Source: Poseidonibacter ostreae
Lineage (GTDB): Bacteria > Campylobacterota > Campylobacteria > Campylobacterales > Arcobacteraceae
DNA length: 24,788 nt
Assembly: GCF_009208055.1 (NCBI RefSeq)
Contig: NZ_WFKI01000035.1
Location: 1 to 24,788 of the forward strand
Direction: 5' to 3'
The position numbers and the translations under genes were made by a program. The notes under the pieces are model-generated. The model did no database searches. It was not told the DNA's origin and worked only from the letters and a program-made list of their open reading frames with translations. The stretch's first letter is position 1. Each line of letters begins with the position of its first letter. Positions 15,839 through 23,437 of the stretch are shown one piece after another.

Positions 15839-15844
15839 TATAAT
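15839..15844 (+). promoter_or_regulatory. -10 promoter element for the zinc-ribbon gene
   Basis: A perfect TATAAT 26 bases before the proposed AUC start, with the ribosome binding site TTTAGGA (15857-15863) in the expected leader position. It supports the gene at 15870-16250 being transcribed and starting there. Confidence 0.55.
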
Positions 15845-15869
15845 TTCAGAAATTACTTTAGGATTTAAA

Positions 15870-16250
15870 ATCTCTGATTCATTTATTATTTATACTCTAT
15901 TAATTTCTCTATTAATTTCTCTATTTCTAACACTTTATATATGTTATATATTTTTTAGAGAAAAAGATTATCATAATTATACAAAAGATAACCTATTAAA
16001 CACTCAAAACTCATGGTATTGGCAATGGGATAAAGAAAATGTTCAAACACTTCATAGTAAATGCTCAAAATGCGAAGATTTATTAGTATATGATGAAAAT
16101 AAATATAATTCAAGAGTATTTTTTTATTGTCCAAGTTGTCAAAGTCAAGAGATGTCAATAAAAGCAAAAGATTATGCTTACTCACAATATTTAATAGAAC
16201 GTGAAATTAAAAGAAAAGCAAAAGTAGGAAAATACAAAGAAATTAAATAA
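15870..16250 (+). CDS. membrane-anchored zinc-ribbon protein with apparent AUC start
   Basis: An open plus-strand frame runs from 15831 to the TAA at 16248-16250 but has no ATG, GTG or TTG before codon 96. TTTAGGA (15857-15863) followed by 6 bases leads to ATC at 15870, the same layout as AGGATTTTAAA-ATG at the first gene of this window. Translation from there gives 126 residues: (I/M)SDSFIIYTLLISLL and a single membrane helix (about 4-28), then a polar region with WYWQWDKENVQ (49-59), and two CxxC pairs, Cys65/68 and Cys87/90, forming a probable zinc ribbon. The tail is basic (111-126). Codon use matches neighbours. Either the gene uses a rare AUC start, or ATG has mutated or been misread to ATC. 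Family and function are unknown; no partner is obvious. Confidence 0.75.
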   Translation: MSDSFIIYTLLISLLISLFLTLYICYIFFREKDYHNYTKDNLLNTQNSWYWQWDKENVQTLHSKCSKCEDLLVYDENKYNSRVFFYCPSCQSQEMSIKAKDYAYSQYLIEREIKRKAKVGKYKEIK

Positions 16251-16310
16251 TTCACAATTTCTACATGATTACAAAATAAGATAAAATATTATATTTTAAT
16301 ACAAATTAGA

Positions 16311-16316
16311 TATAAT
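16311..16316 (+). promoter_or_regulatory. -10 promoter element for the helix-hairpin-helix protein gene
   Basis: A perfect TATAAT 28 bases before the ATG at 16344, with AAGGAAAG as ribosome binding site between. An AT-rich palindrome (16282-16298) lies just upstream, of unknown meaning. Confidence 0.5.
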
Positions 16317-16343
16317 AAATTAAATTATTTACAAGGAAAGAAA

Positions 16344-16838
16344 ATGAAGAAAATTATTGTATTGCTAATGTTAAGTGTTTCATTTATGTTTGCAGCTGTA
16401 AACTTACAAACAGCATCTAAAGATGAACTAATGAGTATTAAGGGTATTGGACCAGTTAAAGCTGACCAAATAATCAAGTATAGAAAATCAAATAAGATTA
16501 AAAGTGCTGATGATTTAAAAAATATTAAAGGTTTTGGACCTGGTATTATTTCAAATGTTAAAGGAAATAAAACAGTTTCAAAAGCAAAAATGGCTGAAAA
16601 AAAGAAGATTTCAAAAGTAGAAGATAAAAGAAAATCTAAAATTTCTAAAGCTAAAAAATCTGGAATTACAAAAGAAGAATTAAAAACTAAAAAGAAAGAG
16701 ATTAACAAAAAAGCAAAAGCTAAAAAAACAGATGTAAAAACAAAAGCTAAAGCAAAAAAGAAAACTGATAAAAAAGCAAAAAAATCTAAGAAAGCAAAAA
16801 AAGCTGAATTAAAAGAATTAGAAAAAGCAAAAAAATAA
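16344..16838 (+). CDS. secreted ComEA-like helix-hairpin-helix protein with Lys/Ala-rich tail
   Basis: 164 residues: a signal peptide (1-17, MKKIIVLLMLSVSFMFA), then a ComEA-type helix-hairpin-helix domain (about 19-75) with two hairpins, KGIGPVKA (33-40) and KGFGPG (62-67), and VNLQTASKDELMSIKGIG as in ComEA relatives. From about residue 78 to the end the sequence is low complexity, dominated by Lys and Ala with some Thr, Glu and Ser, resembling histone H1 tails. ComEA proteins bind double-stranded DNA in the periplasm during natural transformation. The tail here is much longer than usual and strongly positive, so non-specific DNA or polyanion binding is likely. No other competence genes are adjacent. 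AAGGAAAG precedes the ATG. Confidence 0.8.
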   Translation: MKKIIVLLMLSVSFMFAAVNLQTASKDELMSIKGIGPVKADQIIKYRKSNKIKSADDLKNIKGFGPGIISNVKGNKTVSKAKMAEKKKISKVEDKRKSKISKAKKSGITKEELKTKKKEINKKAKAKKTDVKTKAKAKKKTDKKAKKSKKAKKAELKELEKAKK

Positions 16839-16844
16839 ATCTTT

Positions 16845-16871
16845 GTAGACATAAGTCTACTTAGGTTTTTT
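16845..16871 (+). terminator. intrinsic terminator after the helix-hairpin-helix gene
   Basis: A 6-bp stem (16845-16850 with 16855-16860) and a 4-base loop are followed by TTAGGTTTTTT. It starts 6 bases beyond the stop codon and has a good T tract. Confidence 0.65.
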
Positions 16872-16917
16872 ACTCAATTTATGCTAACATTTCCTAAACT
16901 ATTTTAGGAGTCTTACT

Positions 16918-17331
16918 TTGAAAATCCCTCCAAATAATGAGTGTCCCTGCGGATCATTAAAAAAATATAAAAAATGTTGTAAAGTATTTCATGATGGAGT
17001 AAACCCTAAAACAGCTGAGCAGTTAATGCGGTCTAGATTCACAGCATATATTTTAAATGATGCAAACTATATAATAAAAACCACACATAAAGAAAATCAA
17101 GATTATACTTTAAGTACTGAAAGCTGGAAGAAAGATATTACTAACTTTAGTGATTATACAGATTTTATAAAACTAGAAATATTTGAGACAATTGAAGGAA
17201 AAGATGAGAGTTTTGTGAAGTTTAGGGCAACTTTAAAACAAGGTAATTTAGATGCTTCTTTCACAGAAAATAGTAGATTTTTAAAAGTTAATAATAAATG
17301 GTTCTATGTTGATGGAACTTTTACAGAATAA
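16918..17331 (+). CDS. YchJ family SEC-C motif protein
   Basis: 137 residues. The N-terminal SEC-C motif is complete: Cys9, Cys11, Cys20, Cys21 in CPCGSLKKYKKCC, a small zinc-binding module. The rest (RSRFTAYILNDANYIIKTTH and the strand-rich half ending WFYVDG) matches the YchJ/UPF0225 fold, related to NTF2-like proteins. Biochemical function is unknown. The start is TTG at 16918 with AGGAG 8 bases ahead; no ATG is available before the motif. It is followed after 8 bases by the yaaA-like gene, so the two form one transcript. Confidence 0.85.
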   Translation: MKIPPNNECPCGSLKKYKKCCKVFHDGVNPKTAEQLMRSRFTAYILNDANYIIKTTHKENQDYTLSTESWKKDITNFSDYTDFIKLEIFETIEGKDESFVKFRATLKQGNLDASFTENSRFLKVNNKWFYVDGTFTE

Positions 17332-17339
17332 GGAAAAGA

Positions 17340-18080
17340 ATGAAGATACTATTTTCACCAAGTGAGGCAAAATATAAAGATGGTAATGATGAAAAATTTA
17401 CTGAAAAAAGTTTTATTTTTCCAGAACTATTTAAATATAGAGAAGAGATGATTAATAAATATCAATCTTTTATAAATAATGCAAGTAATGATGAAATAGC
17501 AAAGTTACTAGGTACAAAAAAACAAGATATTATTGATTATTATTCAAGTGATATTTTTAAAAGAAATACTAAAAAAGTCATCCAAAGATATGATGGTGTT
17601 GCATATGATTATGTAAAATATGAAGAATTATTAAAGTCAGAAAAGGAATACATAGATAAAAACGTCATAATTTTTTCAAATCTTTTTGGTCCTTTACTAG
17701 CTGGAGATATAGGGCTTCCTGATTATAAATTAAAGCAAGGAGAAAAACTTGATAAGCTTGCTGTGGAAGTTTTTTATAAAGAACATTTTACAAAAGCTTT
17801 AGATGAGTATTTAAAAGATGATGACATTTTAGATTTACGTGCAGGTTTTTATGAGAAGTTTTATAAATTGAGTAAACCATATACAACTATGAAGTTTATT
17901 AAAGACGGAAAGGTTGTGAGTCATTGGGCTAAGGCATATAGAGGTATAATATTAAATAGTGCATCAAAAAATAATATTAAAACAATTGAAGATTTAATGA
18001 ATCTAGAAGTTAATAATTTAAGTATAAGTGAAATTAAAAAACAGAAGTTAAAAACAGAAATCGTTTATAATATTATTTAA
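17340..18080 (+). CDS. yaaA: YaaA family peroxide-stress protein
   Basis: 246 residues, usual family length. MKILFSPSEAK at the start, RYDGVAYDYVKY (81-92), FSNLFGPLLAGDIGLPDYKL (112-131), DLRAGFYEKF and VSHWAKAYRGIILN are the recognised YaaA/DUF328 blocks. In E. coli YaaA lowers free iron during hydrogen peroxide stress and binds DNA; the Campylobacterota members are untested as far as the sequence tells. AAGGAAAAGA precedes the ATG, 8 bases after ychJ. The next gene begins 27 bases downstream on the same strand. Confidence 0.86.
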   Translation: MKILFSPSEAKYKDGNDEKFTEKSFIFPELFKYREEMINKYQSFINNASNDEIAKLLGTKKQDIIDYYSSDIFKRNTKKVIQRYDGVAYDYVKYEELLKSEKEYIDKNVIIFSNLFGPLLAGDIGLPDYKLKQGEKLDKLAVEVFYKEHFTKALDEYLKDDDILDLRAGFYEKFYKLSKPYTTMKFIKDGKVVSHWAKAYRGIILNSASKNNIKTIEDLMNLEVNNLSISEIKKQKLKTEIVYNII

Positions 18081-18106
18081 AACATAAGTGTTAAAAGGAA
18101 ATATTT

Positions 18107-19369
18107 ATGGCAAATATTTTAGCAAAAGTAACAGTTTTATATGTAGAAGCAAACGAAGAATTAAGAAAAGAATTAATAACTATTTTACAGTCGGTATTAA
18201 AAAAAGTTTATATATGCACAGATGGTATTGAGGCTTTTTATTTATATGAAAAGAAAAAAGAATCAATTGATTTAGTTCTGGCTAATGTAAATATACCGGG
18301 GATAAATGGTGTTGATTTACTAAAAAAAATTAGAGCCATTGATAAAGACTTACCCTTTATGATAAATACTATTCATACTCAAACAGAGCTTTTACTTGAA
18401 GCCATTGAGTATGATGTTACAGAATATATACCTAAATCTATTTCCACTAAAGAATTACTTTTAAAAATAGCAAATAGATGTCATGATAGGTTTAGTTATA
18501 TAAAAGTTGCTATGCAAGAACTAGAAATGACAAGATACCTTGAGGCTTTAAATAAAGTTGCTATAGTTTCTAAGACAGATTTAAGAGGTTATATAACTTA
18601 CGTAAATGAAATATTTTGTGAAGTTGCACAATATGAAGAGTCAGAACTATTAGGAAAACCTCATAATGTGATTAGGCATCCTGACATGCCAAAAGCTTCT
18701 TTTGAAGATATGTGGAAAACAATTCAATCTGGTAATAAATGGCAAGGAAAAGTTAAAAATAAAGCAAAAGATGGAAGCCCTTATTTTGTAAATGCAACAA
18801 TATTCCCTCAATATGATATAAGAGGAAAAGATATAGTAGGATATATTGCCATAAGATTTTTAACTACTGATGATGAAAATGAAAAAAGGGAATTCAAAAA
18901 AAAAGTTATTGTAAACTTACAGGATAGTAGGAAAAAACAATTAGAATTAAGAACTCAAAATAATACTCTTGAATCTGAATTGACACAAGTAAGTGAACAG
19001 ATAAAAGAGTATGAAAAATATATTATAAATCTACAAACATCATTAAAAGAGTGTGAAGATAAGAATATTATTAAAGAAAGACAATTAAATCATTATGAAA
19101 TGCAAATGAATAATGTTGATGAAAGTTACTTTGAAAAAATGAAAATGAAAAGAAATGAAGTAAAAGATAGACTTGATAATATGCAAGATTTAAAAAAAGA
19201 AAAAGAGCAATTATTACAAAAAAATAAAGAGCTTGATATAGAAATGAATGAACTAAAATCAAGTATTTTAAATTCTAAAGAAAAAGATGAGAGTCAAAGA
19301 AAAAGAATTAGAGATTTATCTGATATAGTTAATGATTTAGAAAAGAAATTAAGAGCAGTTGATGATTAA
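18107..19369 (+). CDS. pseudo-receiver, Aer-type PAS and coiled-coil protein
   Basis: 420 residues: a receiver domain (about 6-122), a PAS domain (about 145-255), and a long coiled coil (about 257-418). The receiver has Asn60 where the phospho-Asp is expected (LVLANVNIPG), and the acidic pair is Glu14-Ala15 rather than Asp-Asp; Thr88 and Lys110 are kept. It is therefore probably not phosphorylated in the usual way. The PAS segment NVIRHPDMPKASFEDMW followed by WQGKVKNKAKDG is the Aer-like class, which often binds FAD and senses redox or oxygen. No MCP, GGDEF, kinase or DNA-binding domain follows, so output would be by protein contacts through the coil. AAAGGAAA precedes the ATG. Three bases overlap the convergent MFS gene. 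Confidence 0.82.
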   Translation: MANILAKVTVLYVEANEELRKELITILQSVLKKVYICTDGIEAFYLYEKKKESIDLVLANVNIPGINGVDLLKKIRAIDKDLPFMINTIHTQTELLLEAIEYDVTEYIPKSISTKELLLKIANRCHDRFSYIKVAMQELEMTRYLEALNKVAIVSKTDLRGYITYVNEIFCEVAQYEESELLGKPHNVIRHPDMPKASFEDMWKTIQSGNKWQGKVKNKAKDGSPYFVNATIFPQYDIRGKDIVGYIAIRFLTTDDENEKREFKKKVIVNLQDSRKKQLELRTQNNTLESELTQVSEQIKEYEKYIINLQTSLKECEDKNIIKERQLNHYEMQMNNVDESYFEKMKMKRNEVKDRLDNMQDLKKEKEQLLQKNKELDIEMNELKSSILNSKEKDESQRKRIRDLSDIVNDLEKKLRAVDD

Positions 19370-20439
19370 ATTAAAAATAAAGAGATAAGAGAAATAAGCG
19401 CAAAGATTGCACTAAAAATAAATAAATATTCTCCATATACATAACCTGCAACTAAAGCACCTATAAAACCACCTAATCCATATGCTACACCATACATAAA
19501 TTGCTGAGCTAATTTTTTATTTTCATAAAGTGTATATAAAAACATAATAACGGCACTATGATATAAACCAAAAGAGAAAGCATGTAAACTTTGAGAAAAG
19601 AAAGTCATACTTAATGAATCAGGATATAAATATAATAATAACCATCTAAAAATAGTTATGCTAACACATATTTTTAGAATACTTAAAAGGTTGTTTTTAA
19701 AAAGTGGAGCTTGGTAATAAAGCATTAAAATTTCACATACTACACCAAAAGACCAAAGATAAGATGTCATTTCTAAACTTATACCATTTTGTGTTTCATA
19801 AATCGTAAAAAAGTTATAGAAACCTCCAAAACTCATTTGCATGAAAAACAAACTTACCCAAAATGGCCAATATTTAAAAAAGGAGAAAGTTTCACTTTGC
19901 TCCTCTTTCTTTTTACTTGGAACATCATATTTTAGTAATAATAATGCAAAAATAACTGTTAAAACATTTGTTGCTAAATAATAATGAAGTGCAATTTTTG
20001 GCTCACTTAAAAACTTTGCTAATATTAAAGAGATTAACATAAAACCAATAGAACCATAAAGACGTGATTTTCCATATTTATCTTTACCTAGATTTTTAAG
20101 TGCTGTAACTTCTAAATAAGGTAGTATTAGTGATAAACAAGCTCCTAGTATTGCATTATTAATCATAAAAGCATAAAAATTGTCAATAGTGATATAAAAC
20201 ATTGAAGAAGTTAAAACTGATAAAAACAAGGCATTTTTAAATACATTTTGATTTAATTCAATATGCTTTAAAAATAAAAATGGTGTAGCAAATCTCATAA
20301 GTGGAGCAAGGGCAAAAATTATTCCAATATCAAAGGCATTGTATCCAATATCATGAAGTACTTTTGGCATGAAAATTATATATACACCAACAGCTGCAAA
20401 GTAAAAAAAGTAAAAAGCAGAGAGTTTAAAGAATAACAT
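19366..20439 (-). CDS. MFS transporter, HcaT/MFS_1-like
   Basis: 357 residues with about 11-12 membrane helices. The start FKLSAFYFFYFAAVGVYIIFMPKVLHDIGY and GSIGFMLISLILA at about 130-142 fit the HcaT/nucleoside permease-like MFS group (MFS_1_like). The substrate is unknown. It starts inside the stop codon of the RDD gene (1-base overlap) and is the last gene of frr-pyrE-RDD-MFS. Its stop overlaps that of the PAS protein gene on the other strand. Confidence 0.78.
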   Translation of the reverse strand: MLFFKLSAFYFFYFAAVGVYIIFMPKVLHDIGYNAFDIGIIFALAPLMRFATPFLFLKHIELNQNVFKNALFLSVLTSSMFYITIDNFYAFMINNAILGACLSLILPYLEVTALKNLGKDKYGKSRLYGSIGFMLISLILAKFLSEPKIALHYYLATNVLTVIFALLLLKYDVPSKKKEEQSETFSFFKYWPFWVSLFFMQMSFGGFYNFFTIYETQNGISLEMTSYLWSFGVVCEILMLYYQAPLFKNNLLSILKICVSITIFRWLLLYLYPDSLSMTFFSQSLHAFSFGLYHSAVIMFLYTLYENKKLAQQFMYGVAYGLGGFIGALVAGYVYGEYLFIFSAIFALISLISLFLI

Positions 20440-20915
20440 TATTCGGGAATAATAATTGTATTAGAGACTATATCCTGAAATGTTTTTTTATCTTTTCTAA
20501 TAAATGGTAAAAAGATTAAGAAAAATGAAACAACTGCAAATAGTGTTGCACTATATCTAATAAGTGATTGTATTAATGATATTTTAGTTTTACTTGTTAC
20601 ATCTACAATCTTTAATTGATATGCTTTTAAACCTGGAGTTTGGCCTTTTACAAACCAGAAAAATATTATTAGTAAAAGATGAATAATAAGTATTATTGAC
20701 CAACCTTTAATTCTATCTTCTGAAAAAGCTTCACCACTTCCCATAACAAGATATATTACAATATAAAGTATGGGAGTTGTGATTAAGAATGTATCTGTTA
20801 GAAAGGCTCTTAATCTTGAAGAGAGTGAAGAAGATTCAATTTGATTATGATCTTCTTTAATAGTAGTATTTTTTTGATTACCTCTATTGTTTTTTGTATC
20901 TCTCCATCTTGCCAT
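20439..20915 (-). CDS. RDD family membrane protein
   Basis: 158 residues. A polar N-terminus of about 30 residues precedes three membrane helices (about 42-60, 72-92 and 122-142). The family residues are seen as RLRAFLTD (34-41), GLKAYQLKIVD and the late DIVSNT. RDD proteins are small membrane proteins; some relatives have been linked to cation transport, but function here is unknown. It starts 5 bases after the pyrE stop and its stop overlaps the MFS start. Confidence 0.8.
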   Translation of the reverse strand: MARWRDTKNNRGNQKNTTIKEDHNQIESSSLSSRLRAFLTDTFLITTPILYIVIYLVMGSGEAFSEDRIKGWSIILIIHLLLIIFFWFVKGQTPGLKAYQLKIVDVTSKTKISLIQSLIRYSATLFAVVSFFLIFLPFIRKDKKTFQDIVSNTIIIPE

Positions 20916-20920
20916 TTAAA

Positions 20921-21523
20921 TTAGTTACCTCTTGATCCTGGTTTATAAGCAATATCTTTAAAATCACACTCATCTGGTGTATACATTTTAAATGTAAAGT
21001 CTTCAAGTGCAAAAAGTGGTTTGTCTAATGGTAATTTACAATTATCTTGTGCTTCTAAAGAAGAACCAACTCTCGAACAAAAGCCTCTATTAGCAAGTGC
21101 AGCATAAGCTACAATATTTCCACCATCAGCTTCAACTTGACGTGCTGCTTCTAAAGCAGATCCACCAGTTGTAATAATATCTTCACAAATTACATAGTTT
21201 TCACCCTCTGTAACTTCAAAGCCTCTTCTAATAGTCATCTCACCATCAACTCTTTCAGCAAAGATAAATCTTACATCAAGTGCAGTTGCAAGTGCGAAAC
21301 CAGCTATTAATCCACCAAGTGCAGGTGAACATACAGCATCAACTTTTATACCTGATTCTTTAATCTGCTTTGCTAGTGCTTCAGCTAATAACTTAGCAGT
21401 TTTAGGGTCTTCTAAAACTTTTGCTGATTGTAAGTAAAAGTTTGAGTAATTCCCTGAACTTAATTTGAAGTGACCTTCTAATAATGCATTAGCATCTTTA
21501 TATATTTGTTCTACGTTCATCAT
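20921..21523 (-). CDS. pyrE: orotate phosphoribosyltransferase
   Basis: 200 residues, typical length. The PRPP-binding motif VICEDIITTGGSALEA (111-126) is complete, and the orotate-site segments LSSGNYSNFYLQSAKVL and SPALGGLIAGFALA are present. It makes orotidine 5'-phosphate from orotate and PRPP in pyrimidine synthesis. The first ATG overlaps the frr stop by one base (TAATG on the minus strand), and a second in-frame ATG follows at 21520; coupling favours the first but either could be used. Confidence 0.95.
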   Translation of the reverse strand: MMNVEQIYKDANALLEGHFKLSSGNYSNFYLQSAKVLEDPKTAKLLAEALAKQIKESGIKVDAVCSPALGGLIAGFALATALDVRFIFAERVDGEMTIRRGFEVTEGENYVICEDIITTGGSALEAARQVEADGGNIVAYAALANRGFCSRVGSSLEAQDNCKLPLDKPLFALEDFTFKMYTPDECDFKDIAYKPGSRGN

Positions 21524-22080
21524 TAAACCGTTAAAATTTCTTGTTCTTTTGCTTTAAAAGTAGTATCTGCTTTTGCTACATAAGAATCTGTAATTTTTTG
21601 AATTTCATCTTGAGCTTTTTTGCTCTCATCATCACTAATTTCTTTATCTTTGTGTAAAACTTTAATTTTATCGTTTGCAGATTTTCTAATATTTCTAATT
21701 GCAACTTTAGCATTATCAGTCATTACTTTAGCACCTTTAGCACTAACTTTTCTTTGATCAACTGTCATAGGTGGGAAGAATAATTTAATTACTTCTCCAT
21801 CGTTATTTGGATTAACACCAATGTTAGCATTTTGAATAGCTTTTTCAATATCACCTAAAAGATTCTTTTCCCATGGGTTTATTACGATTGTTGTTGCATC
21901 TGCAGCTAATACAGAACCTACTTGATTTAAATCAGTTGGTGTTCCATAATAATCTACTTTAACACCATCTAAAACTGAAGTTGTAACTTTTCCAGTTCTT
22001 AGTGTTTTATAATCTCTTTTTAAAGCCTCAATAGACTTTTCCATATGATCTTTTGTTTCAGCATTAAGCTCTTCTAACAT
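21523..22080 (-). CDS. frr: ribosome recycling factor
   Basis: 185 residues, full length. The helical domain and core motifs are visible: LKRDYKTLRTGKVTTSVLDG near the start, then VDYYGTPTDLNQVGSV, VINPWEK, and FFPPMTVDQRK. With EF-G it splits post-termination ribosomes. GGAG lies before the ATG. It is the first gene of frr-pyrE-RDD-MFS, driven by an extended -10 promoter at 22127-22135. Confidence 0.97.
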   Translation of the reverse strand: MLEELNAETKDHMEKSIEALKRDYKTLRTGKVTTSVLDGVKVDYYGTPTDLNQVGSVLAADATTIVINPWEKNLLGDIEKAIQNANIGVNPNNDGEVIKLFFPPMTVDQRKVSAKGAKVMTDNAKVAIRNIRKSANDKIKVLHKDKEISDDESKKAQDEIQKITDSYVAKADTTFKAKEQEILTV

Positions 22081-22126
22081 TAATTCTCCTTTATTTATTG
22101 AAAACTTTTTTTATTAATTTGCGGGT

Positions 22127-22135
22127 ATTATACCA
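22127..22135 (-). promoter_or_regulatory. extended -10 promoter for frr-pyrE-RDD-MFS
   Basis: TGGTATAAT on the minus strand: a perfect TATAAT preceded by TG in the extended -10 position. It lies 47 bases before the frr ATG. The 202-base gap between secG and frr (22081-22282) also holds the secG terminator, and I see no further gene in it. Confidence 0.65.
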
Positions 22136-22248
22136 TTTTTAACTTTGATATCTTTTCATGAGTGAAAAGTAAATATATAATTTGCTATTTTTTTTGATAT
22201 TTGAATTAGAGTAAAAATAAAGATGTAAGTATTGTAACTACAAAGTAG

Positions 22249-22271
22249 AAAGAAATATTATATATTTCTTT
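22249..22271 (-). terminator. probable terminator after secG
   Basis: A 10-bp AT-rich stem (22249-22258 with 22262-22271) with a 3-base loop lies 11 bases past the secG stop, with T-rich sequence beyond it on the minus strand. Together with the frr promoter it suggests that secG and frr are separate units. Confidence 0.45.
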
Positions 22272-22282
22272 TCTTCTTTGAA

Positions 22283-22636
22283 TTACTTAGCTGCAGGTAC
22301 GCTTGGTACTGGAGCTTGAGTTGGAGCTGCTGGAGCTTGTTGTGTTGTTGGAGCTGGCATAGATGGAATTAATGTATCTGTTTTTACATTATCAATCGCA
22401 CTCTCGTTTCTTTTCTCATTATACATATAACCTAAAACTACTGTATTAATAACAAAGATTAAACCTAATGCCATTGTTGCTTTAGTTAAAAAATTACCTG
22501 GACCTTTAGCGCCAAATAATGATTCATTACTTCCGCTGTAAGCTCCAAGACCGATGCTTGAACTTTTTTGAAGTAAGATTATTATTGTTAATAAAATTGC
22601 TAAAACAAATTGAACTACTAAAAGTGTAGATGTCAT
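22283..22636 (-). CDS. secG: preprotein translocase subunit SecG
   Basis: 117 residues. Two membrane helices (about 4-22 and 50-72) flank the typical loop with LLQKSSSIGLGAYSGSNESLFGAKGPGNFLTKATM. SecG joins SecYE in the inner-membrane export channel. The C-terminal tail (about 92-117) is rich in Pro, Ala and Gln, longer than in minimal SecG proteins. AAAAAGGAAA precedes the ATG. It has its own hairpin before the frr promoter. Confidence 0.93.
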   Translation of the reverse strand: MTSTLLVVQFVLAILLTIIILLQKSSSIGLGAYSGSNESLFGAKGPGNFLTKATMALGLIFVINTVVLGYMYNEKRNESAIDNVKTDTLIPSMPAPTTQQAPAAPTQAPVPSVPAAK

Positions 22637-22741
22637 TATCTATTTCCTTTTTGAAAAATGGGATATATTTTATCTAAAACTTATTAAGAAAAAGTTAAAA
22701 TGAATTTTCTTTCAAATTAAATACTAAAATAAAGAGTAAAA

Positions 22742-23437
22742 TTGTCAATAAAAAACGAATTTTCAAAGCATGCAAATGAATATAACAATCATAATATTAT
22801 TCAGCAAATTATTGCAAAATCCTTAGTTCGAGAATTAAAAACAAAACCTAAAAAAATACTAGAACTAGGTTGTGGTTCAGGACAAATTTTTTCTAATATT
22901 ACATGGCCAATTGACTTTTACAAAGCAATAGATTTTTCAGAAGAAATGTGCCAACTTCATCCGCAGAATAGTAGTGTTGAAGTTAAATGTTTTGATTTTG
23001 ATACAGAAGAATTTCTTAACGAAATTAAAAACGATACTTATGATATTGTATTATCATCTTCTGCTTTACAGTGGTCAAAAGATTTAGATAAAATTGTTAA
23101 AAAACTTTCACTAATTACTAATGAAATCAATGCAGTATTATTTACTTCAAATACATTTAAAACTATTCAAACTATTACAAATACAAAATCACCAATTTTA
23201 GAAGAAAGTGAAATTAAAAAAGCTTTTTCAAATCATTTTATTTGTGAATTTGAAACAATTATGTATAAATTAGAATTTGAAAATAAAAAAGATTTATTCA
23301 ATTATATAAAAAAATCAGGTGTAAGTGGAGGATCTAATAGTTTGGATTTTAAAAATGCAAAGAAATTATATAAAGAGTATAATTTAAATTATTTAGAATT
23401 TGAAGTTATATTTGTTAAAACAGTTTCTAAAGTATAA
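22742..23437 (+). CDS. bioC: malonyl-ACP O-methyltransferase BioC-like
   Basis: 231 residues. The SAM-binding motif I, ILELGCGSG (39-47), the acidic YKAIDFSEEM and the LSSSALQWSKDLDKI block (QW-type motif of BioC) support the call, as does the start FSKHANEYNNHNIIQQ. BioC methylates malonyl-ACP to start pimelate synthesis for biotin. No other biotin gene is in the window. The start is TTG at 22742 with AAAGAG 5 bases ahead; no ATG is available before the family start. The last 49 bases overlap the convergent ThiD2-type gene, longer than any other overlap here. Confidence 0.8.
   Translation: MSIKNEFSKHANEYNNHNIIQQIIAKSLVRELKTKPKKILELGCGSGQIFSNITWPIDFYKAIDFSEEMCQLHPQNSSVEVKCFDFDTEEFLNEIKNDTYDIVLSSSALQWSKDLDKIVKKLSLITNEINAVLFTSNTFKTIQTITNTKSPILEESEIKKAFSNHFICEFETIMYKLEFENKKDLFNYIKKSGVSGGSNSLDFKNAKKLYKEYNLNYLEFEVIFVKTVSKV

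Noticed and set aside
15955..16185. Minus-strand open frame of 76 codons
   Set aside because: It is antisense to the hidden zinc-ribbon gene, whose plus-strand frame has conserved CxxC pairs, a promoter and a ribosome binding site. The minus frame is a hydrophobic by-product of AT-rich DNA.
16282..16298. AT-rich 17-bp palindrome upstream of the helix-hairpin-helix gene
   Set aside because: It is made only of A and T, and such dyads are expected by chance in this base composition.
16325..16852. Minus-strand open frame rich in Phe and Leu
   Set aside because: It is the reverse of the AAA/GCA-rich lysine-alanine tail of the helix-hairpin-helix gene, which gives Phe-rich frames with no other support.
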